Under the pieces are notes generated by a model that saw nothing but the letters and a program-made list of their open reading frames with translations, searched no databases and was not told where the DNA came from. From Herbaspirillum sp. AP02 (GTDB lineage: Bacteria > Pseudomonadota > Gammaproteobacteria > Burkholderiales > Burkholderiaceae_D), in assembly GCF_015767275.1 (NCBI RefSeq), contig NZ_JADWMY010000010.1:62001-126000 (forward strand): DNA of 64,000 nt. Direction: 5' to 3'. Below, in pieces: positions 1-10,976 of the stretch. The position numbers and the translations under genes were made by a program. Each line of letters starts with the position of its first letter. The stretch's first letter is position 1.

Positions 1-527
1 GACAGCAGGCCTTCCTGCATGCGGGCACCGCCGGTGGCGGTGATGCAGATGAAGGGGACCTTCTGTTCCAGCGCCGCCTGGGCGCCGCGGGCGAAGCGCT
101 CACCCACCACCGAGCCCATGGAACCGCCCATGAATTCGAATTCGAAGCAGGCCACCACGACCGGCAGGGTCATGATGGCACCGCCCATGACCACCATGGC
201 ATCAGTTTCGCCGGTGGATTCCATGGCGTCCTTGAGACGATCCGGGTACTTCTTGCTGTCCTTGAACTTCAGGGTGTCGACCGGCAGGGCTTCCTGGCCG
301 ATCTCATAGCGGCCGCCTTCGTCGAGCAGGGCATCGAGACGAGCGCGGGCGCGGATGCGCATGTGGTGGCTGCATTTGGGGCAGACGTGGAGGTTGGACT
401 CCAGGTCGGTACGGTACAGCACGGCCTCGCAGGAGGGGCATTTGACCCACAAACCTTCCGGGATGGCCTTGCGGCTGGTGGAGCCGCGTTGAATCTGGGG
501 TGGCAGTAACTTCTCGAGCCAGCTCAT
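1..527 (-). CDS. accD: Acetyl-CoA carboxylase carboxyltransferase subunit beta, 3' part outside the window
   Basis: AccD pairs with AccA to move the carboxyl group from carboxybiotin to acetyl-CoA, giving malonyl-CoA for fatty acid synthesis in the cytoplasm. The visible 175 residues begin at an ATG complementary to 525-527 and carry the N-terminal zinc ribbon, with cysteines at 30, 33, 49 and 52 (CPSC and CPKC). The start of the carboxyltransferase core follows, including GGSMGSVVGERF. The frame runs off the left edge, so roughly the C-terminal 40 percent is missing. It lies downstream of trpA on the same strand but behind a strong terminator, so it probably has its own promoter. The position after trpA is the usual Burkholderiales order. 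Confidence 0.95.
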   Translation of the reverse strand, partial: MSWLEKLLPPQIQRGSTSRKAIPEGLWVKCPSCEAVLYRTDLESNLHVCPKCSHHMRIRARARLDALLDEGGRYEIGQEALPVDTLKFKDSKKYPDRLKDAMESTGETDAMVVMGGAIMTLPVVVACFEFEFMGGSMGSVVGERFARGAQAALEQKVPFICITATGGARMQEGLL

Positions 528-647
528 AGATACCTCATAGATTTTTCCGGTGGCGCGCATTGTACCAGAGCCGACCGGGGCGGGAGGTAAAGCACGGTCA
601 TGCTTTCCATCTGGCAAGAATGGCACTGCGGCCAGCTTGCGCCTGAT

Positions 648-683
648 CAAAAAAGAAAGCCTCCGGGGTGCGTCGGAGGCTTT
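648..683 (-). terminator. Intrinsic terminator after trpA
   Basis: Read on the minus strand, a perfect 10-bp stem (683-674 with 665-656, arm AAAGCCTCCG) closes an 8-nt loop and is followed by TTTCTTTTTT-type U-rich sequence. It sits 28 nt past the trpA stop and separates trp from accD transcription. Confidence 0.88.
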
Positions 684-710
684 CGATCCTGTTACCCGTG
701 CCGGCCAGGC

Positions 711-1508
711 TCAGGCATCGAGCGCCTGGCGGATGCCGGTGACGAAGGTCTGCACTGCCTCGCAGGCGCGCTCCGGCGGGGTGTTTTCCAGTTCGGCGAT
801 GATGCGGCTGCCGATCACCACGGCATCGGCCGTGCTGCCCACGGTGCGGGCGGTGGCACCATCGCGGATGCCGAAGCCCACGGCAATGGGCAGCTTCACG
901 TGCTGGCGGATGGCGGCGATGCGCTCGGCCACTTCGGCGGTATCGATATGGCCGGCGCCGGTCACGCCCTTGAGGGAGACGTAATAGCAGAAACCACTGC
1001 TCACGGCCGCCACCTGGCGGATGCGCTCTTCCGACGAGGTCGGGGCCAGCAGGAAGATCGGGTCCATGCCATTGGCCTGCATCTTCTGGGCGAATTCTTC
1101 ACATTCCTCGGGCGGATAGTCCACCACGATGGTGCCGTCCACGCCCGCCTCGCTGGCAGCGGCGATGAAGGCATCCACGCCGAAGCGTTCGATGGGGTTG
1201 GCATAGCCCATCAATACGATGGGGGTATGGGTATTGGTCTTGCGGAATTCGCGCACATAGCCCAGCACGTCATGGGTGCTGATGCCGAACTTCAGGGCCC
1301 GCTCGCAGGCGCGCTGGATCACCGGGCCTTCGGCCATGGGGTCGGAGAACGGCACGCCCAGCTCGAGGATGTCGACGCCGCCGGCCACCAGCGCGTGCAG
1401 CAGCGGCACGGTCAGCTCGGGGGCCGGGTCGCCGGCGGTGATGAAGGTGATCAGGGCCTTGCGCTTCTGCTCGGCCAGTTGGGAAAAGGTAGTCTGGATT
1501 CTGGACAT
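711..1508 (-). CDS. trpA: Tryptophan synthase alpha subunit
   Basis: TrpA cleaves indole-3-glycerol phosphate to indole and glyceraldehyde 3-phosphate, and indole is channelled to TrpB. The 265-residue protein matches the family length and the TIM-barrel motifs: Glu49 within [10 protein letters not shown] is the catalytic acid, and the phosphate-binding loop GFGIRDG and VIGSRI lie near the C terminus. Position 60, the second catalytic acid and Asp in the well-studied enterobacterial enzyme, is Glu here (MAEGP). The codon reads GAA on the minus strand. The gene follows trpB by 72 nt and ends the truA-trpF-trpB-trpA run before a terminator. Confidence 0.96.
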   Translation of the reverse strand: MSRIQTTFSQLAEQKRKALITFITAGDPAPELTVPLLHALVAGGVDILELGVPFSDPMAEGPVIQRACERALKFGISTHDVLGYVREFRKTNTHTPIVLMGYANPIERFGVDAFIAAASEAGVDGTIVVDYPPEECEEFAQKMQANGMDPIFLLAPTSSEERIRQVAAVSSGFCYYVSLKGVTGAGHIDTAEVAERIAAIRQHVKLPIAVGFGIRDGATARTVGSTADAVVIGSRIIAELENTPPERACEAVQTFVTGIRQALDA

Positions 1509-1580
1509 GATGGTGAAGTATTTTGTCGAACCAGCCGGCCACCCGTCGGGTAGCCGGCACGCGTCAGGCAGGGTCGGCGA

Positions 1581-2840
<1,260 letters not shown>

Positions 2841-2882
2841 GGGTTTCCTCTGAATCTCGTACTGCGTACTGTATGGGGAGTG

Positions 2883-3551
2883 CTACGCCGGGGTAGCGTC
2901 CGCCAGACGGACGGCGCTGATGAAGGCCTCGATCCTGGCGGCATCCTTGATGCCCTTGGCGGCCTCGACACCACTGCTGATATCGACCGCGTAGGGACGA
3001 ACGCGGGTCACCGCCTCAGTGACGTTGTGTACGCTCAAGCCACCACTCAAAACGGCCCGAGGCGCGAGTTCTTTTGGAATGAGAGACCAATCGAAAACCT
3101 TTCCACTGCCGCCGTACTCCTCGACCAGGGTGTCGAGCAGCAGTCCGGTGAAAAACGGACTGGCGGAGCGATATGCCTGTTCATATTCTAACAAATCCGA
3201 GGGCTGCGTCGAACTTCCTATTCTGGCCGCGCGCATGAAGGGTCTGACAACGGCACGGGCGATCGCGGCGCAGTGCTCGGGCGTTTCGTCGCCGTGGAAC
3301 TGCAATATCGTCAGGGGCGCCTCGGCCAGGACCTGCTGCACTTCCTCCAGGGTCGGGTTGACGAACAGGCCGACGATGCTTACCAGCGGCGGCACCGCCC
3401 GCGCCAGTTCGCCGGCACGTTGCGGCGTGACATAGCGCGGGCTCCTGGGATAGAACACCAGGCCCAGCGCATCGGCGCCAGCGGCCACGGTGGCGCGGAC
3501 ATCCTCTTCGCGGGTCAGTCCACAGATCTTGATACGGGTACGCAAGCTCAT
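2883..3551 (-). CDS. trpF: Phosphoribosylanthranilate isomerase
   Basis: TrpF catalyses the Amadori rearrangement of N-(5-phosphoribosyl)anthranilate to CdRP, the third step of tryptophan synthesis. The 222-residue single-domain barrel has the general base Cys10 in KICGLT and the general acid Asp140 in LLLDT. The phosphate-binding ends LSGGLS and DISSGVE are also present. It is a stand-alone TrpF, not a TrpC-TrpF fusion. It starts 54 nt downstream of truA, a linkage common in betaproteobacteria. Confidence 0.96.
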   Translation of the reverse strand: MSLRTRIKICGLTREEDVRATVAAGADALGLVFYPRSPRYVTPQRAGELARAVPPLVSIVGLFVNPTLEEVQQVLAEAPLTILQFHGDETPEHCAAIARAVVRPFMRAARIGSSTQPSDLLEYEQAYRSASPFFTGLLLDTLVEEYGGSGKVFDWSLIPKELAPRAVLSGGLSVHNVTEAVTRVRPYAVDISSGVEAAKGIKDAARIEAFISAVRLADATPA

Positions 3552-3605
3552 CGGTATTGCCTTTTTGCAAGAATTTCAGGGGCGGGCGTGGCCGCCCATA
3601 GCGCT

Positions 3606-4505
3606 CTACAGCCAGGGCCAGGAGCGGTTCTCCTGCGGCAGTGCCCAGGCATCCGGATAGTCTACCCGCGCCAGGTAGAGGCCGTCCGGCATGAAGGTCG
3701 GGGCGGCCCGGCTGCGGTCGCGCAGGGCCAGCACCTGCCCTATCCACTCCGGCCCCTGCTTGCCGCTGCCGACCACGATCAGCGAGCCGACGATGTTGCG
3801 CACCATGTGATGCAGGAAGGCATTGGCCTTGAGCGTGAGGACGATCATGTCGCCATGGCGGCGCACGGCGATGCTCTCCATCTTGCGCACCGGCGACTTG
3901 GCCTGGCACTCCACGGCCCGGAAGCTGGTGAAATCGTGCTCACCAATCAGGTGCTGGGCCGCGCGGTGCATGCGGTCGGCGTCCAGCGGCCGGAAGGTCC
4001 AGCCGGCCTTGCCGGCCATCAGCGGCGAACGGACCGCATGGTTGTACAGCACGTAGTGATAGGTGCGTGCGATGGCCGAAAAACGTGCATGAAAGCCGAA
4101 TTGCGCCAGCTGCGAAGCGTCCTGGCGTTGCTCGCCATGCAGCTCGGCGACCGGGGCCGCGCCAGCAATGGCCGCATCATCCACGTACGGCAGCTCGCAG
4201 GCCCAGCGCACCGCAATCGTCGGTGGCAGGAAGGCATTGGTGCCGCGTACCCAGGAAAAGCTGTCGCGGGCGATGGCGGTGTCGAAATGGACCACCTGCT
4301 CCAGCGCATGCACGCCGGAATCGGTGCGGCCGGCGCAAGTGGTGGCAATGGGCCGGGTGCTGAAGCGCAGCAGGGCCGCTTCCAGCTGATCCTGCACCGT
4401 CTGGCGGTGCGGCTGGGTCTGCCAGCCCTGCCAGCAGGCGCCGTCGTATTGCACGCCCAGTACCACGCGGCGCAGGCCGTCGGTTTGGGGGGAAATGTCT
4501 GTCAT
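3606..4505 (-). CDS. truA: tRNA pseudouridine(38-40) synthase
   Basis: TruA converts uridines 38-40 of the anticodon stem-loop to pseudouridine. With the ATG start used here the protein has 299 residues. The catalytic Asp62 sits in the signature GRTDSGVHA, and [14 protein letters not shown] and [11 protein letters not shown] match the family. An in-frame GTG at 4529 would add eight residues. Neither start has a strong Shine-Dalgarno sequence, and the ATG is chosen because homology begins close after it. It heads the truA-trpF-trpB-trpA run and is isolated from fimV by a terminator. Confidence 0.93.
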   Translation of the reverse strand: MTDISPQTDGLRRVVLGVQYDGACWQGWQTQPHRQTVQDQLEAALLRFSTRPIATTCAGRTDSGVHALEQVVHFDTAIARDSFSWVRGTNAFLPPTIAVRWACELPYVDDAAIAGAAPVAELHGEQRQDASQLAQFGFHARFSAIARTYHYVLYNHAVRSPLMAGKAGWTFRPLDADRMHRAAQHLIGEHDFTSFRAVECQAKSPVRKMESIAVRRHGDMIVLTLKANAFLHHMVRNIVGSLIVVGSGKQGPEWIGQVLALRDRSRAAPTFMPDGLYLARVDYPDAWALPQENRSWPWL

Positions 4506-4562
4506 GGTGGTCACTGCAGGCCGCTTCACCTGCGCTGTTCACGGAGGTTTGCGGCACGATGA

Positions 4563-4592
4563 AAACAAACGGGCAGCTCATGCGAGCTGCCC
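4563..4592 (-). terminator. Intrinsic terminator after fimV
   Basis: The minus strand shows a perfect 9-bp stem GGGCAGCTC with a 4-nt loop (4592-4584 with 4579-4571), followed by GTTTGTTTTC. It lies about 40 nt beyond the fimV stop and just upstream of truA. Confidence 0.85.
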
Positions 4593-4630
4593 GCGAGATG
4601 AAGCTATTGTAATCGCTGCGGCCGTGGGCT

Positions 4631-7390
4631 TCAGCCCAGGGCGGCCATCATTTGCTTGGCCCGTGCGATCTGGGCATCGCTGCCGCCGCGCATGACTTCT
4701 TCCAGCAATTCGCGGGCGCCTTCCTTGTCGCCGATTTCCTCATAGGCGGCGGCCAGGTCGAGCTTGGTAGTCATCTCGGCCTCGAAGGCGGACTCTTCAT
4801 CCTCCTCCAGCAGGTTGGTGGCCGATGGCGCGGCAGCGCTCTCCTCCGGCAGGCTCAGGTCGAGATCGGCCAGGCTGGTGGCGGGCGTCTCATCGAGGCT
4901 ATCCAGCAGCATCGATGCCGACGTGGCGCCGCTCGACGCCGGCAGGATGGGCTCGTTGGCGTCGGGCTTGGCACCGTTCTCCAGGTCCAGGTCGAAATCG
5001 ATGTCCTTGCCCAGGTCCATCGCGGCCCCTGCCGGCGGCGTCGGTTCGGACGGCAGTTCGGCACCCTTGAAATCGCTGAGGTCGAACTCCATGCCCTGCT
5101 CTTCCTCGGCCGCGAGGGTAGGTTCCGCTTCAGGCGGAACGCCACCGTACAGCGGGTTGGCGGGGTCCACTTCCAGGCCCAGCGCCGCTGCCTTGACCCA
5201 GGTTTCATTGAGACCACCGCTCAGTTGATGCAGGTCGAGGGCGACCTTGTTGAAGTTCGCCACGTCGCCGCGCTTGGCATAGATTTCCAGCAGCTTGGCG
5301 TGCAGCGCCTGGCGCCCAGGCTGGGTCTGCAGTGCCAGCTTGAGAATGTCCTCGGCCTGCTCATCGCGGCCATAGGCGATATACGTGTCGGCTTCGGAGA
5401 TCGGATCGACCGGTTCTTCCGGAACCACAGCAGCGGCCGGCGCGGCTTCCTCGGCCACGGGCTCGACTACCGGCGCGGGCGCCGGGGCCTCGGGTTCGGC
5501 TTCAGCCTCAGCGGCGACTACCGCCGCTGCTGCCGCCACTGCAGGCGCAGGCGGGGCAGGCTCGGGTTCGCTGGCAGGCTCGACGGCACCTTCCTCGGAC
5601 TTCTTCTTGCGGCGACGCATGGCCAGCACACCACCACCGGCGGCCAACAGCGCCACCAGCACGCCGGCGCCGATCAGGAAGGCGGGATTTTCCTTCACCT
5701 TGTCGATGAAGCTGCCACCGTTCTTGTCTGCCGGCTTGGCGCTGGCAGCCGGTGGCGTGGTCGACGCAGCAACTGCCGGTGCCGGTGTTGGCGCAGGTGT
5801 CGCGGGCGCATCGGCCGGCTTGTCCTCGGCCTTGGGTGCGGCCGCATCGGCCGCTGGGGTCGCTGCGGGAGCGGCGGCCGGCTTGCCGGCTTCGCCGTCC
5901 TTCTGCGGTTGCGCACTCAGTTCGGCGATGGTCTTGTTCTTCAGCTCCAGCAATTTCTGGAGGTTGTCGACGTTCTTTTCCAGGTCCTTGACGCGGTCAT
6001 TGGCTTCGGCCAGTGCGCGCTCGCTGGCGGCCTTGTCTTCGGCGGCGGCACCAGCGCTGCCGGTCTTGCCGCTGCCCTTGTTGGCACGGGACAGCTCCAG
6101 ACGGTCACGCGCTGACTGGGTGCCGGAACGCTCTTCCACTCGCGTGCTGATCTTGCCACCGCCACTCTGACGGCTGGTGCCGGGCTTGGCAGCCGGTGCG
6201 TTGGCGACCTGGCCGGCCAGCTTGTTGCGGTAGGCGTTGAAGTCCTGCGCCTGCGCCACCACCATGCCGCGTGCTTCATCGCGGTCGACCGCGGCGGCAG
6301 TAGGCTGGTCGGGAATGCTCAATATCCTGCCGGCGCGCAGGCGGTTGATGTTGTTGCCCTGGAAGGCGCCCGGATTGGCGCGATACAGGGCAATGAGCAT
6401 CTGGTCCAGCGAGACATTGGCCGGCTGGTTGCGGGCGGCGATCGCGCCCAGGGTATCGCCCTGCTTGACGCGGTAGTCGGCGCTCTTGCCAGGGGTGGCA
6501 GCAGCCGGAGCTGCCGGATTTGCCGCCGCCGGCTGTGCCACCGTCCCCGTGGCGCTTTGCGTCGCTGCCCGGGAGGCGGCAAGCGCATCCGGGCTGGCCG
6601 AGGCCGGCGTATCGGCAGGTGCCGCCTGCTGGCGGCGGATCAGTTCCTCGGCCAGGGCCGACGGCGCCGGGCGCTGGACAATGGTGGTAGCAGGCTCTTC
6701 GCCACTGACCGGAATCGGGGCGCTGGCAGCAGGCGCCACTGCGGTTGCGGCAGCCTGCGCTGGGGCAGGAGTGGGTGCCGGTGCAGCTGCGGGAGTCGAT
6801 GCGGCCTGCGCAGCGGTCGGTGCAGAATCGGAAGCCTGGGCAGCAGGGGTAGCGGGTGTGGCCGCAGCACTCGCTGCCGCCGTCTCGCCGGAAGCGGGCG
6901 AACCGGTCGTGGCGCCGGCATTGCCCGGCGTCAGCGGTGCCACCTGGGCGTTGCGCGGCGCCTTGCTGTCAGGCGGGTCCAGCAGGAAGGTATATTCACG
7001 CAGCAGGCGGGAGTCGCCTGCGCTCAATTCCATCAACAGGTCGACAAACGGATCGCTGACCGGCTGGGATGAGCTGATGCGGATGAAGTGGCGCCCCTGG
7101 CGCTGTTCGACCACGAAGGACAGCGAGCCCAGTACCGGGTTGTAGTCCATGTTGGCGCGGCGGAAAGCCTCGGCCGGCGCCAGGCGGGCCGACAGCTTGC
7201 CGGCCTCGTCGGCGCTCACGGAAGTGACCTCGATCTCGGCGCGCAAGGGCTGGCCCAGCGAGGACAGCACGGTGAGCTTGCCCAGTCCGGCGGCCTGCGC
7301 GCCCAGTGGCAAGGCCAGGGCCAGCGCGACGGCGGCGCTCAGGGTCTTCATCTGGGACAGGGGAAGCTTCTTGTTAGTATTCAGAGGCAT
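4631..7390 (-). CDS. fimV: FimV-like LysM and TPR inner-membrane protein
   Basis: FimV/TspA-family proteins organise polar type IV pili and type II secretion by binding peptidoglycan through LysM and acting in the cytoplasm through a C-terminal TPR region. The 919 residues show a signal peptide (hydrophobic run ending in GAQAAG near residue 34), a conserved periplasmic FimV N domain, long Ala/Pro-rich linkers, and a LysM near 305-360 (DYRVKQGDTLGAIA). After a coiled coil near 450-490 comes one transmembrane helix (FLIGAGVLVALLAAGGGVLA, about 575) followed by RRRKKK. The acidic cytoplasmic tail ends in the FimV C-terminal motif (KLDLAAAYEEIGDKEGARELLEEV). It lies between asd and truA, as in related genomes. 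Confidence 0.92.
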   Translation of the reverse strand: MPLNTNKKLPLSQMKTLSAAVALALALPLGAQAAGLGKLTVLSSLGQPLRAEIEVTSVSADEAGKLSARLAPAEAFRRANMDYNPVLGSLSFVVEQRQGRHFIRISSSQPVSDPFVDLLMELSAGDSRLLREYTFLLDPPDSKAPRNAQVAPLTPGNAGATTGSPASGETAAASAAATPATPAAQASDSAPTAAQAASTPAAAPAPTPAPAQAAATAVAPAASAPIPVSGEEPATTIVQRPAPSALAEELIRRQQAAPADTPASASPDALAASRAATQSATGTVAQPAAANPAAPAAATPGKSADYRVKQGDTLGAIAARNQPANVSLDQMLIALYRANPGAFQGNNINRLRAGRILSIPDQPTAAAVDRDEARGMVVAQAQDFNAYRNKLAGQVANAPAAKPGTSRQSGGGKISTRVEERSGTQSARDRLELSRANKGSGKTGSAGAAAEDKAASERALAEANDRVKDLEKNVDNLQKLLELKNKTIAELSAQPQKDGEAGKPAAAPAATPAADAAAPKAEDKPADAPATPAPTPAPAVAASTTPPAASAKPADKNGGSFIDKVKENPAFLIGAGVLVALLAAGGGVLAMRRRKKKSEEGAVEPASEPEPAPPAPAVAAAAAVVAAEAEAEPEAPAPAPVVEPVAEEAAPAAAVVPEEPVDPISEADTYIAYGRDEQAEDILKLALQTQPGRQALHAKLLEIYAKRGDVANFNKVALDLHQLSGGLNETWVKAAALGLEVDPANPLYGGVPPEAEPTLAAEEEQGMEFDLSDFKGAELPSEPTPPAGAAMDLGKDIDFDLDLENGAKPDANEPILPASSGATSASMLLDSLDETPATSLADLDLSLPEESAAAPSATNLLEEDEESAFEAEMTTKLDLAAAYEEIGDKEGARELLEEVMRGGSDAQIARAKQMMAALG

Positions 7391-7832
7391 GTTTTATATG
7401 GCTTAGAGAAACGTTCCGCTTGAAACCCGTCACGCTCGCGTTCAACCCGGTGGAAGCCGTGAATGGGGCATGTGCTGCGCAGCCTTGCAGTAGGCCGTCG
7501 CTGCTCCTGTCCCTGTAGCCCTTGCTGTCTTGAAAGCATTCTTTTGCAGCTCAGGGAACGGAAATGCAGATCCATTTCATCAAAATCCAGCAGGCGCCCG
7601 GCGACGGCGCTGCCATGTTGGTTTTCATGAAATGAATGGGCTTTTCAAATTAACATCAAGAACTTACACCCGCAAGTGTACTTAACTTCTCAAGATGAGA
7701 AAAACCCGCCAGCTTCTCCCTGGGGAAAAGCTGGCGGGCTATTGTTGCAGACTGACAACGGGATAGGCAAGCCCTATTCGCATTGCAGCAACGCACGGCT
7801 GTTGCTGGCCGGCTATTTTCCCGGCCGCCGCA
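7391..7832. other. Intergenic region between asd and fimV
   Basis: This 442-nt gap holds the asd terminator (7696-7738) at one end and presumably the fimV promoter at the other. The stretch 7621-7700 is AT-rich compared with its surroundings and is the likeliest place for a promoter, but no convincing -35/-10 pair was seen. No plausible coding sequence was found. Confidence 0.6.
7696..7738 (-). terminator. Intrinsic terminator after asd
   Basis: A perfect 11-bp GC-rich stem (CCCGCCAGCTT, 7705-7715 with 7728-7738) is followed on the minus strand by TTTTTCTC. It lies about 95 nt past the asd stop. Confidence 0.9.
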
Positions 7833-8948
7833 TTACTCCAGGTTGCCCAGGATGATGCGCAGCATGCGGCGCAGCGGTTCGGCCGCGCCCCACAGCAACT
7901 GGTCGCCGATGACGAAGGCGGAGATGTATTCCGGACCCTGGTTCAGCTTGCGCACGCGGCCCACGCCGATTTCCAGGCCGCCGGTGATGGCCGCCGGGGT
8001 CAGTTCCTTGACGGTGACCGGGCGCTCGTTCGGGACCCACTTCACCCACGGATTGCCGGCGCGGATGATGGACTCGATCTCGGCCAGGGGCAGGTCGCGT
8101 TTCAACTTGATGGTCAGCGCCAGGCTGTGGCAACGCATGGCACCGATACGCACGCACAGGCCGTCGACCGGGATGATCTTCTCGTTGCCGAGGATCTTGT
8201 TGACTTCGGCCTGGCCCTTCCACTCTTCCTTGGACTGACCGTTTTCCAGCTGGGCGTCGATCCAGGGGATCAGGCCACCGGCCAGCGGTGCGCCGAAGAA
8301 CTCGGTGGGCACGTCTTCACGGATGGTCTTGGCAACCTTGCGGTCGATGTCCAGGATGGCCGAGGACGGCGTGGCCAGTTCTTCGGCCACGGCGGCGTTG
8401 ATGACGCCCATGCCCTTCAACAGTTCGCGCATGTGGTTGGCGCCGCCACCGGAGGCTGCCTGGTAGGTCATGGAGCTGACCCATTCGACCAGGCCTTCCT
8501 TGAACAGGCCACCCACGCCCATCAACAGGATGGAGTTGGTGCAGTTGCCACCGATGTAGTTCTTCACGCCCTTGGCCAGCGCGTCCTTGATGACGTTGCT
8601 GTTGACCGGGTCCAGCACGATCACGGCGTCATCCTTCATGCGCAGCGAGGAGGCGGCGTCGATCCAGTAGCCGTCCCAGCCGGCTGCACGCAGCTTGGGG
8701 AAGATCTCGTTGGTGTAGTCGCCACCCTGTGCGGTAATGATGATGTCGCATTTCTTCAGCTCATCGATGCTGTTGGCGTCTTTCAGCGTCGTTGCCGTTT
8801 TGGCGAACGACGGCGCTTTGCCGCCCGCATTCGAAGTCGAGAAAAATACCGGTTCGATGTGATCGAAATCACCCTCGTCCTGCATGCGTTGCATCAGGAC
8901 CGAACCCACCATTCCACGCCAGCCAACCAAACCAACCAGTTTCATCAT
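7833..8948 (-). CDS. asd: Aspartate-semialdehyde dehydrogenase
   Basis: Asd reduces aspartyl phosphate to aspartate semialdehyde with NADPH, the branch point to lysine/diaminopimelate, threonine and methionine. The 371-residue protein has the N-terminal nucleotide-binding [13 protein letters not shown] and the active-site cysteine in GGNCTNS (residue 136, or 135 if the second ATG is used, matching the enterobacterial numbering). The two ATG codons are adjacent, so the start is uncertain by one residue; GGGAAAG precedes them. It is the proteobacterial long form. The gene follows leuB on the same strand after 119 nt. Confidence 0.96.
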   Translation of the reverse strand: MMKLVGLVGWRGMVGSVLMQRMQDEGDFDHIEPVFFSTSNAGGKAPSFAKTATTLKDANSIDELKKCDIIITAQGGDYTNEIFPKLRAAGWDGYWIDAASSLRMKDDAVIVLDPVNSNVIKDALAKGVKNYIGGNCTNSILLMGVGGLFKEGLVEWVSSMTYQAASGGGANHMRELLKGMGVINAAVAEELATPSSAILDIDRKVAKTIREDVPTEFFGAPLAGGLIPWIDAQLENGQSKEEWKGQAEVNKILGNEKIIPVDGLCVRIGAMRCHSLALTIKLKRDLPLAEIESIIRAGNPWVKWVPNERPVTVKELTPAAITGGLEIGVGRVRKLNQGPEYISAFVIGDQLLWGAAEPLRRMLRIILGNLE

Positions 8949-9067
8949 CTTTCCCTATTTAGTACATCCATGGTGAACAACTCAGATTGAACACATATGC
9001 GCCGGACCATCCGGCATTTCAGGCGCCCCGCCCTGCCCGGCTTGTGCGGACGGACGAGGCACTGAGC

Positions 9068-10138
9068 TTACGCGAGGGCCTTGACCACGGCCTCGCCCAT
9101 CTGCTGGGTGTTGACCTTGGTGCAGCCTTCTTCATAAATATCGGCGGTGCGCAGACCTTGCGCAAGCACTTTCTTCACGGCGTTCTCGATGCGATCGGCC
9201 TGTTCGGCACGGTTCAAGGAGAAACGCAGCATCATCGCCGCCGACAGGATGGTCGCCAGCGGATTGGCGATACCACGGCCGGCGATGTCCGGCGCCGAGC
9301 CGTGCGAAGGCTCGTATAGGCCCTTGTTGTTGGCATCCAGCGAAGCCGAGGGCAGCATGCCGATGGAACCGGTCAGCATGGCGGCGGCATCGGAGAGGAT
9401 GTCGCCGAACATGTTGCCGGTGACGATGACGTCAAAGTTCTTCGGTGCCTTCACCAGTTGCATCGCGGCGTTGTCCACGTACATGTGCGACAGCTCCACG
9501 TCCGGGTATTCCTTGCCCACTTCGGTGACGACGTCTTTCCAGAACTGGAAGGTTTCCAGCACGTTGGCCTTGTCCACGCTGCACAGGCGCTTGCCGCGCT
9601 TGGCCGCGGCCTGGAAGGCGACGTGGGCGATACGGCGGATTTCCGGTTCCGAATAGCGCATGGTATCAAATCCTTCACGTGCCCCCTTGAAAGGACCGTC
9701 CGGCGCTTCGCGCATGCCGCGTGGCTGGCCGAAATAGATGTCGCCGTTCAGTTCGCGCACGATCAGGATGTCCAGGTTGGCCACCAGCTCGGGCTTCAAC
9801 GACGAAGCACCGGTCAGTTCCGGATAGCAGATCGCGGGACGAAAGTTGGCGAACAGCTGCAGGTGCTTGCGCAGGCCCAGGATGGCCTGCTCCGGGCGCA
9901 GCGCGCGTTCCAGCTTGTCGTACTTCCAGTCACCGACTGCGCCGAAGAGGATGGCGTCGGCTTCCTTGGCCAGCTTCAGGGTGCCATCCGGCAGCGGGTG
10001 GCCGTGGGCCTCGTAGCCGGCACCGCCGACCGGGGCCGATTCCATCTCGAACTTCTCGTCCAGTGCATTGAGCACGCGCACGGCTTCATCGACGATTTCA
10101 GGACCGATGCCGTCGCCCGGCAGGATAGCAATCTTCAT
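9068..10138 (-). CDS. leuB: 3-isopropylmalate dehydrogenase
   Basis: LeuB oxidatively decarboxylates 3-isopropylmalate to 2-oxoisocaproate with NAD, the third leucine step. The 356-residue protein begins [16 protein letters not shown] and carries the family segments ELTGGI-like [10 protein letters not shown], the substrate-binding Lys/Tyr region around VDKANVLET, and the metal-binding stretch [19 protein letters not shown]. The NAD-specific loop region [15 protein letters not shown] follows. It is third in leuC-leuD-leuB and is separated from leuD by a perfect hairpin at 10184-10207. Confidence 0.97.
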   Translation of the reverse strand: MKIAILPGDGIGPEIVDEAVRVLNALDEKFEMESAPVGGAGYEAHGHPLPDGTLKLAKEADAILFGAVGDWKYDKLERALRPEQAILGLRKHLQLFANFRPAICYPELTGASSLKPELVANLDILIVRELNGDIYFGQPRGMREAPDGPFKGAREGFDTMRYSEPEIRRIAHVAFQAAAKRGKRLCSVDKANVLETFQFWKDVVTEVGKEYPDVELSHMYVDNAAMQLVKAPKNFDVIVTGNMFGDILSDAAAMLTGSIGMLPSASLDANNKGLYEPSHGSAPDIAGRGIANPLATILSAAMMLRFSLNRAEQADRIENAVKKVLAQGLRTADIYEEGCTKVNTQQMGEAVVKALA

Positions 10139-10183
10139 GGCTTCTCTTTCTCAGTTATGCAGCGAATTCGGGTTATCAATGAC

Positions 10184-10207
10184 AAGGGCGGTCATCTGAC
10201 CGCCCTT
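10184..10207 (-). other. Hairpin between leuD and leuB
   Basis: AAGGGCGGTCA (10184-10194) and TGACCGCCCTT (10197-10207) form a perfect 11-bp stem with a 2-nt apex. On the minus strand it is followed by GTCATTG, a poor U tract, so complete termination is doubtful. It may be a partial terminator or an mRNA-stabilising element inside the leu operon. Confidence 0.5.
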
Positions 10208-10229
10208 TGCTGTTGTTTCAACGATCCTG

Positions 10230-10877
10230 TCAGATCGTGTTGCTCAGCCAGGGCTGTTCGTGCAGGTGTTTCTCTTCGTAGGCACGAATGGTGTCGGCTT
10301 TGCGTAGGGTCAGGCCAATATCGTCGAAACCGTTGAGCAGGCAATACTTGCGGAACTCGCTGATATCGAACGGGAAGGCCTGGCTGCCATTGGTGGTGCT
10401 GACGACCTGCTTTTCCAGGTCGATGACCAGGCGGTAACCCGGGAAGGCCTTGACTTCATTGAACAGGTGATCGACCTGTTGCTCGGTCAGGACGATGGGC
10501 AGCAGACCGTTCTTGTAGCAGTTGTTGAAGAAGATGTCGGCGAAGCTGGGCGCGATCACCGCGCGAAAGCCGAACTGGTCCAGCGCCCACGGCGCGTGCT
10601 CGCGCGAGGAACCGCAGCCGAAGTTCTTGCGCGAGAGCAGGATCGAAGTGCCCTGATAGCGCTCCTGATTGAGCACGAAGTCCGGGTTCAGCGGGCGCTT
10701 GCTGTTGTCCATGCCCGGTTCGCCATGATCCAGGTAACGCCATTCGTCGAACAGGTTGGGGCCGAAGCCGCTGCGCTTGATCGATTTCAGGAACTGCTTG
10801 GGGATGATCGCATCGGTATCGACGTTGGCGCGATCCAGCGGCGCCACCAGTCCTTCGTGCAGGATAAATTTATTCAT
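10230..10877 (-). CDS. leuD: 3-isopropylmalate dehydratase small subunit
   Basis: LeuD and LeuC together form isopropylmalate isomerase, which converts 2- to 3-isopropylmalate. The 215-residue protein has the swivelling-domain motifs [35 protein letters not shown] and [17 protein letters not shown], all diagnostic of LeuD. The start ATG lies 99 nt after the leuC stop. Length and motifs are normal for the bacterial LeuD1 type. Confidence 0.97.
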   Translation of the reverse strand: MNKFILHEGLVAPLDRANVDTDAIIPKQFLKSIKRSGFGPNLFDEWRYLDHGEPGMDNSKRPLNPDFVLNQERYQGTSILLSRKNFGCGSSREHAPWALDQFGFRAVIAPSFADIFFNNCYKNGLLPIVLTEQQVDHLFNEVKAFPGYRLVIDLEKQVVSTTNGSQAFPFDISEFRKYCLLNGFDDIGLTLRKADTIRAYEEKHLHEQPWLSNTI

Positions 10878-10976
10878 GGTCTTGACCTTGGGTCGGACGG
10901 GCGAGCCAGCCGCACCGTCCTTCCTGATTTCTGTTCAAAAACTGACGCTACGGGCCACACGGCCCGTCTCCGGCGC

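Noticed and set aside
600..1553. Long plus-strand open frame opposite trpA
   Set aside because: Mirror frame of a high-GC gene; translation is His/Gly/Ala-rich without any family features, while the minus strand gives a perfect TrpA.
7621..7690. fimV promoter candidate with TTGATG and TTCATT on the minus strand
   Set aside because: The -10 match is too poor to report as a promoter.
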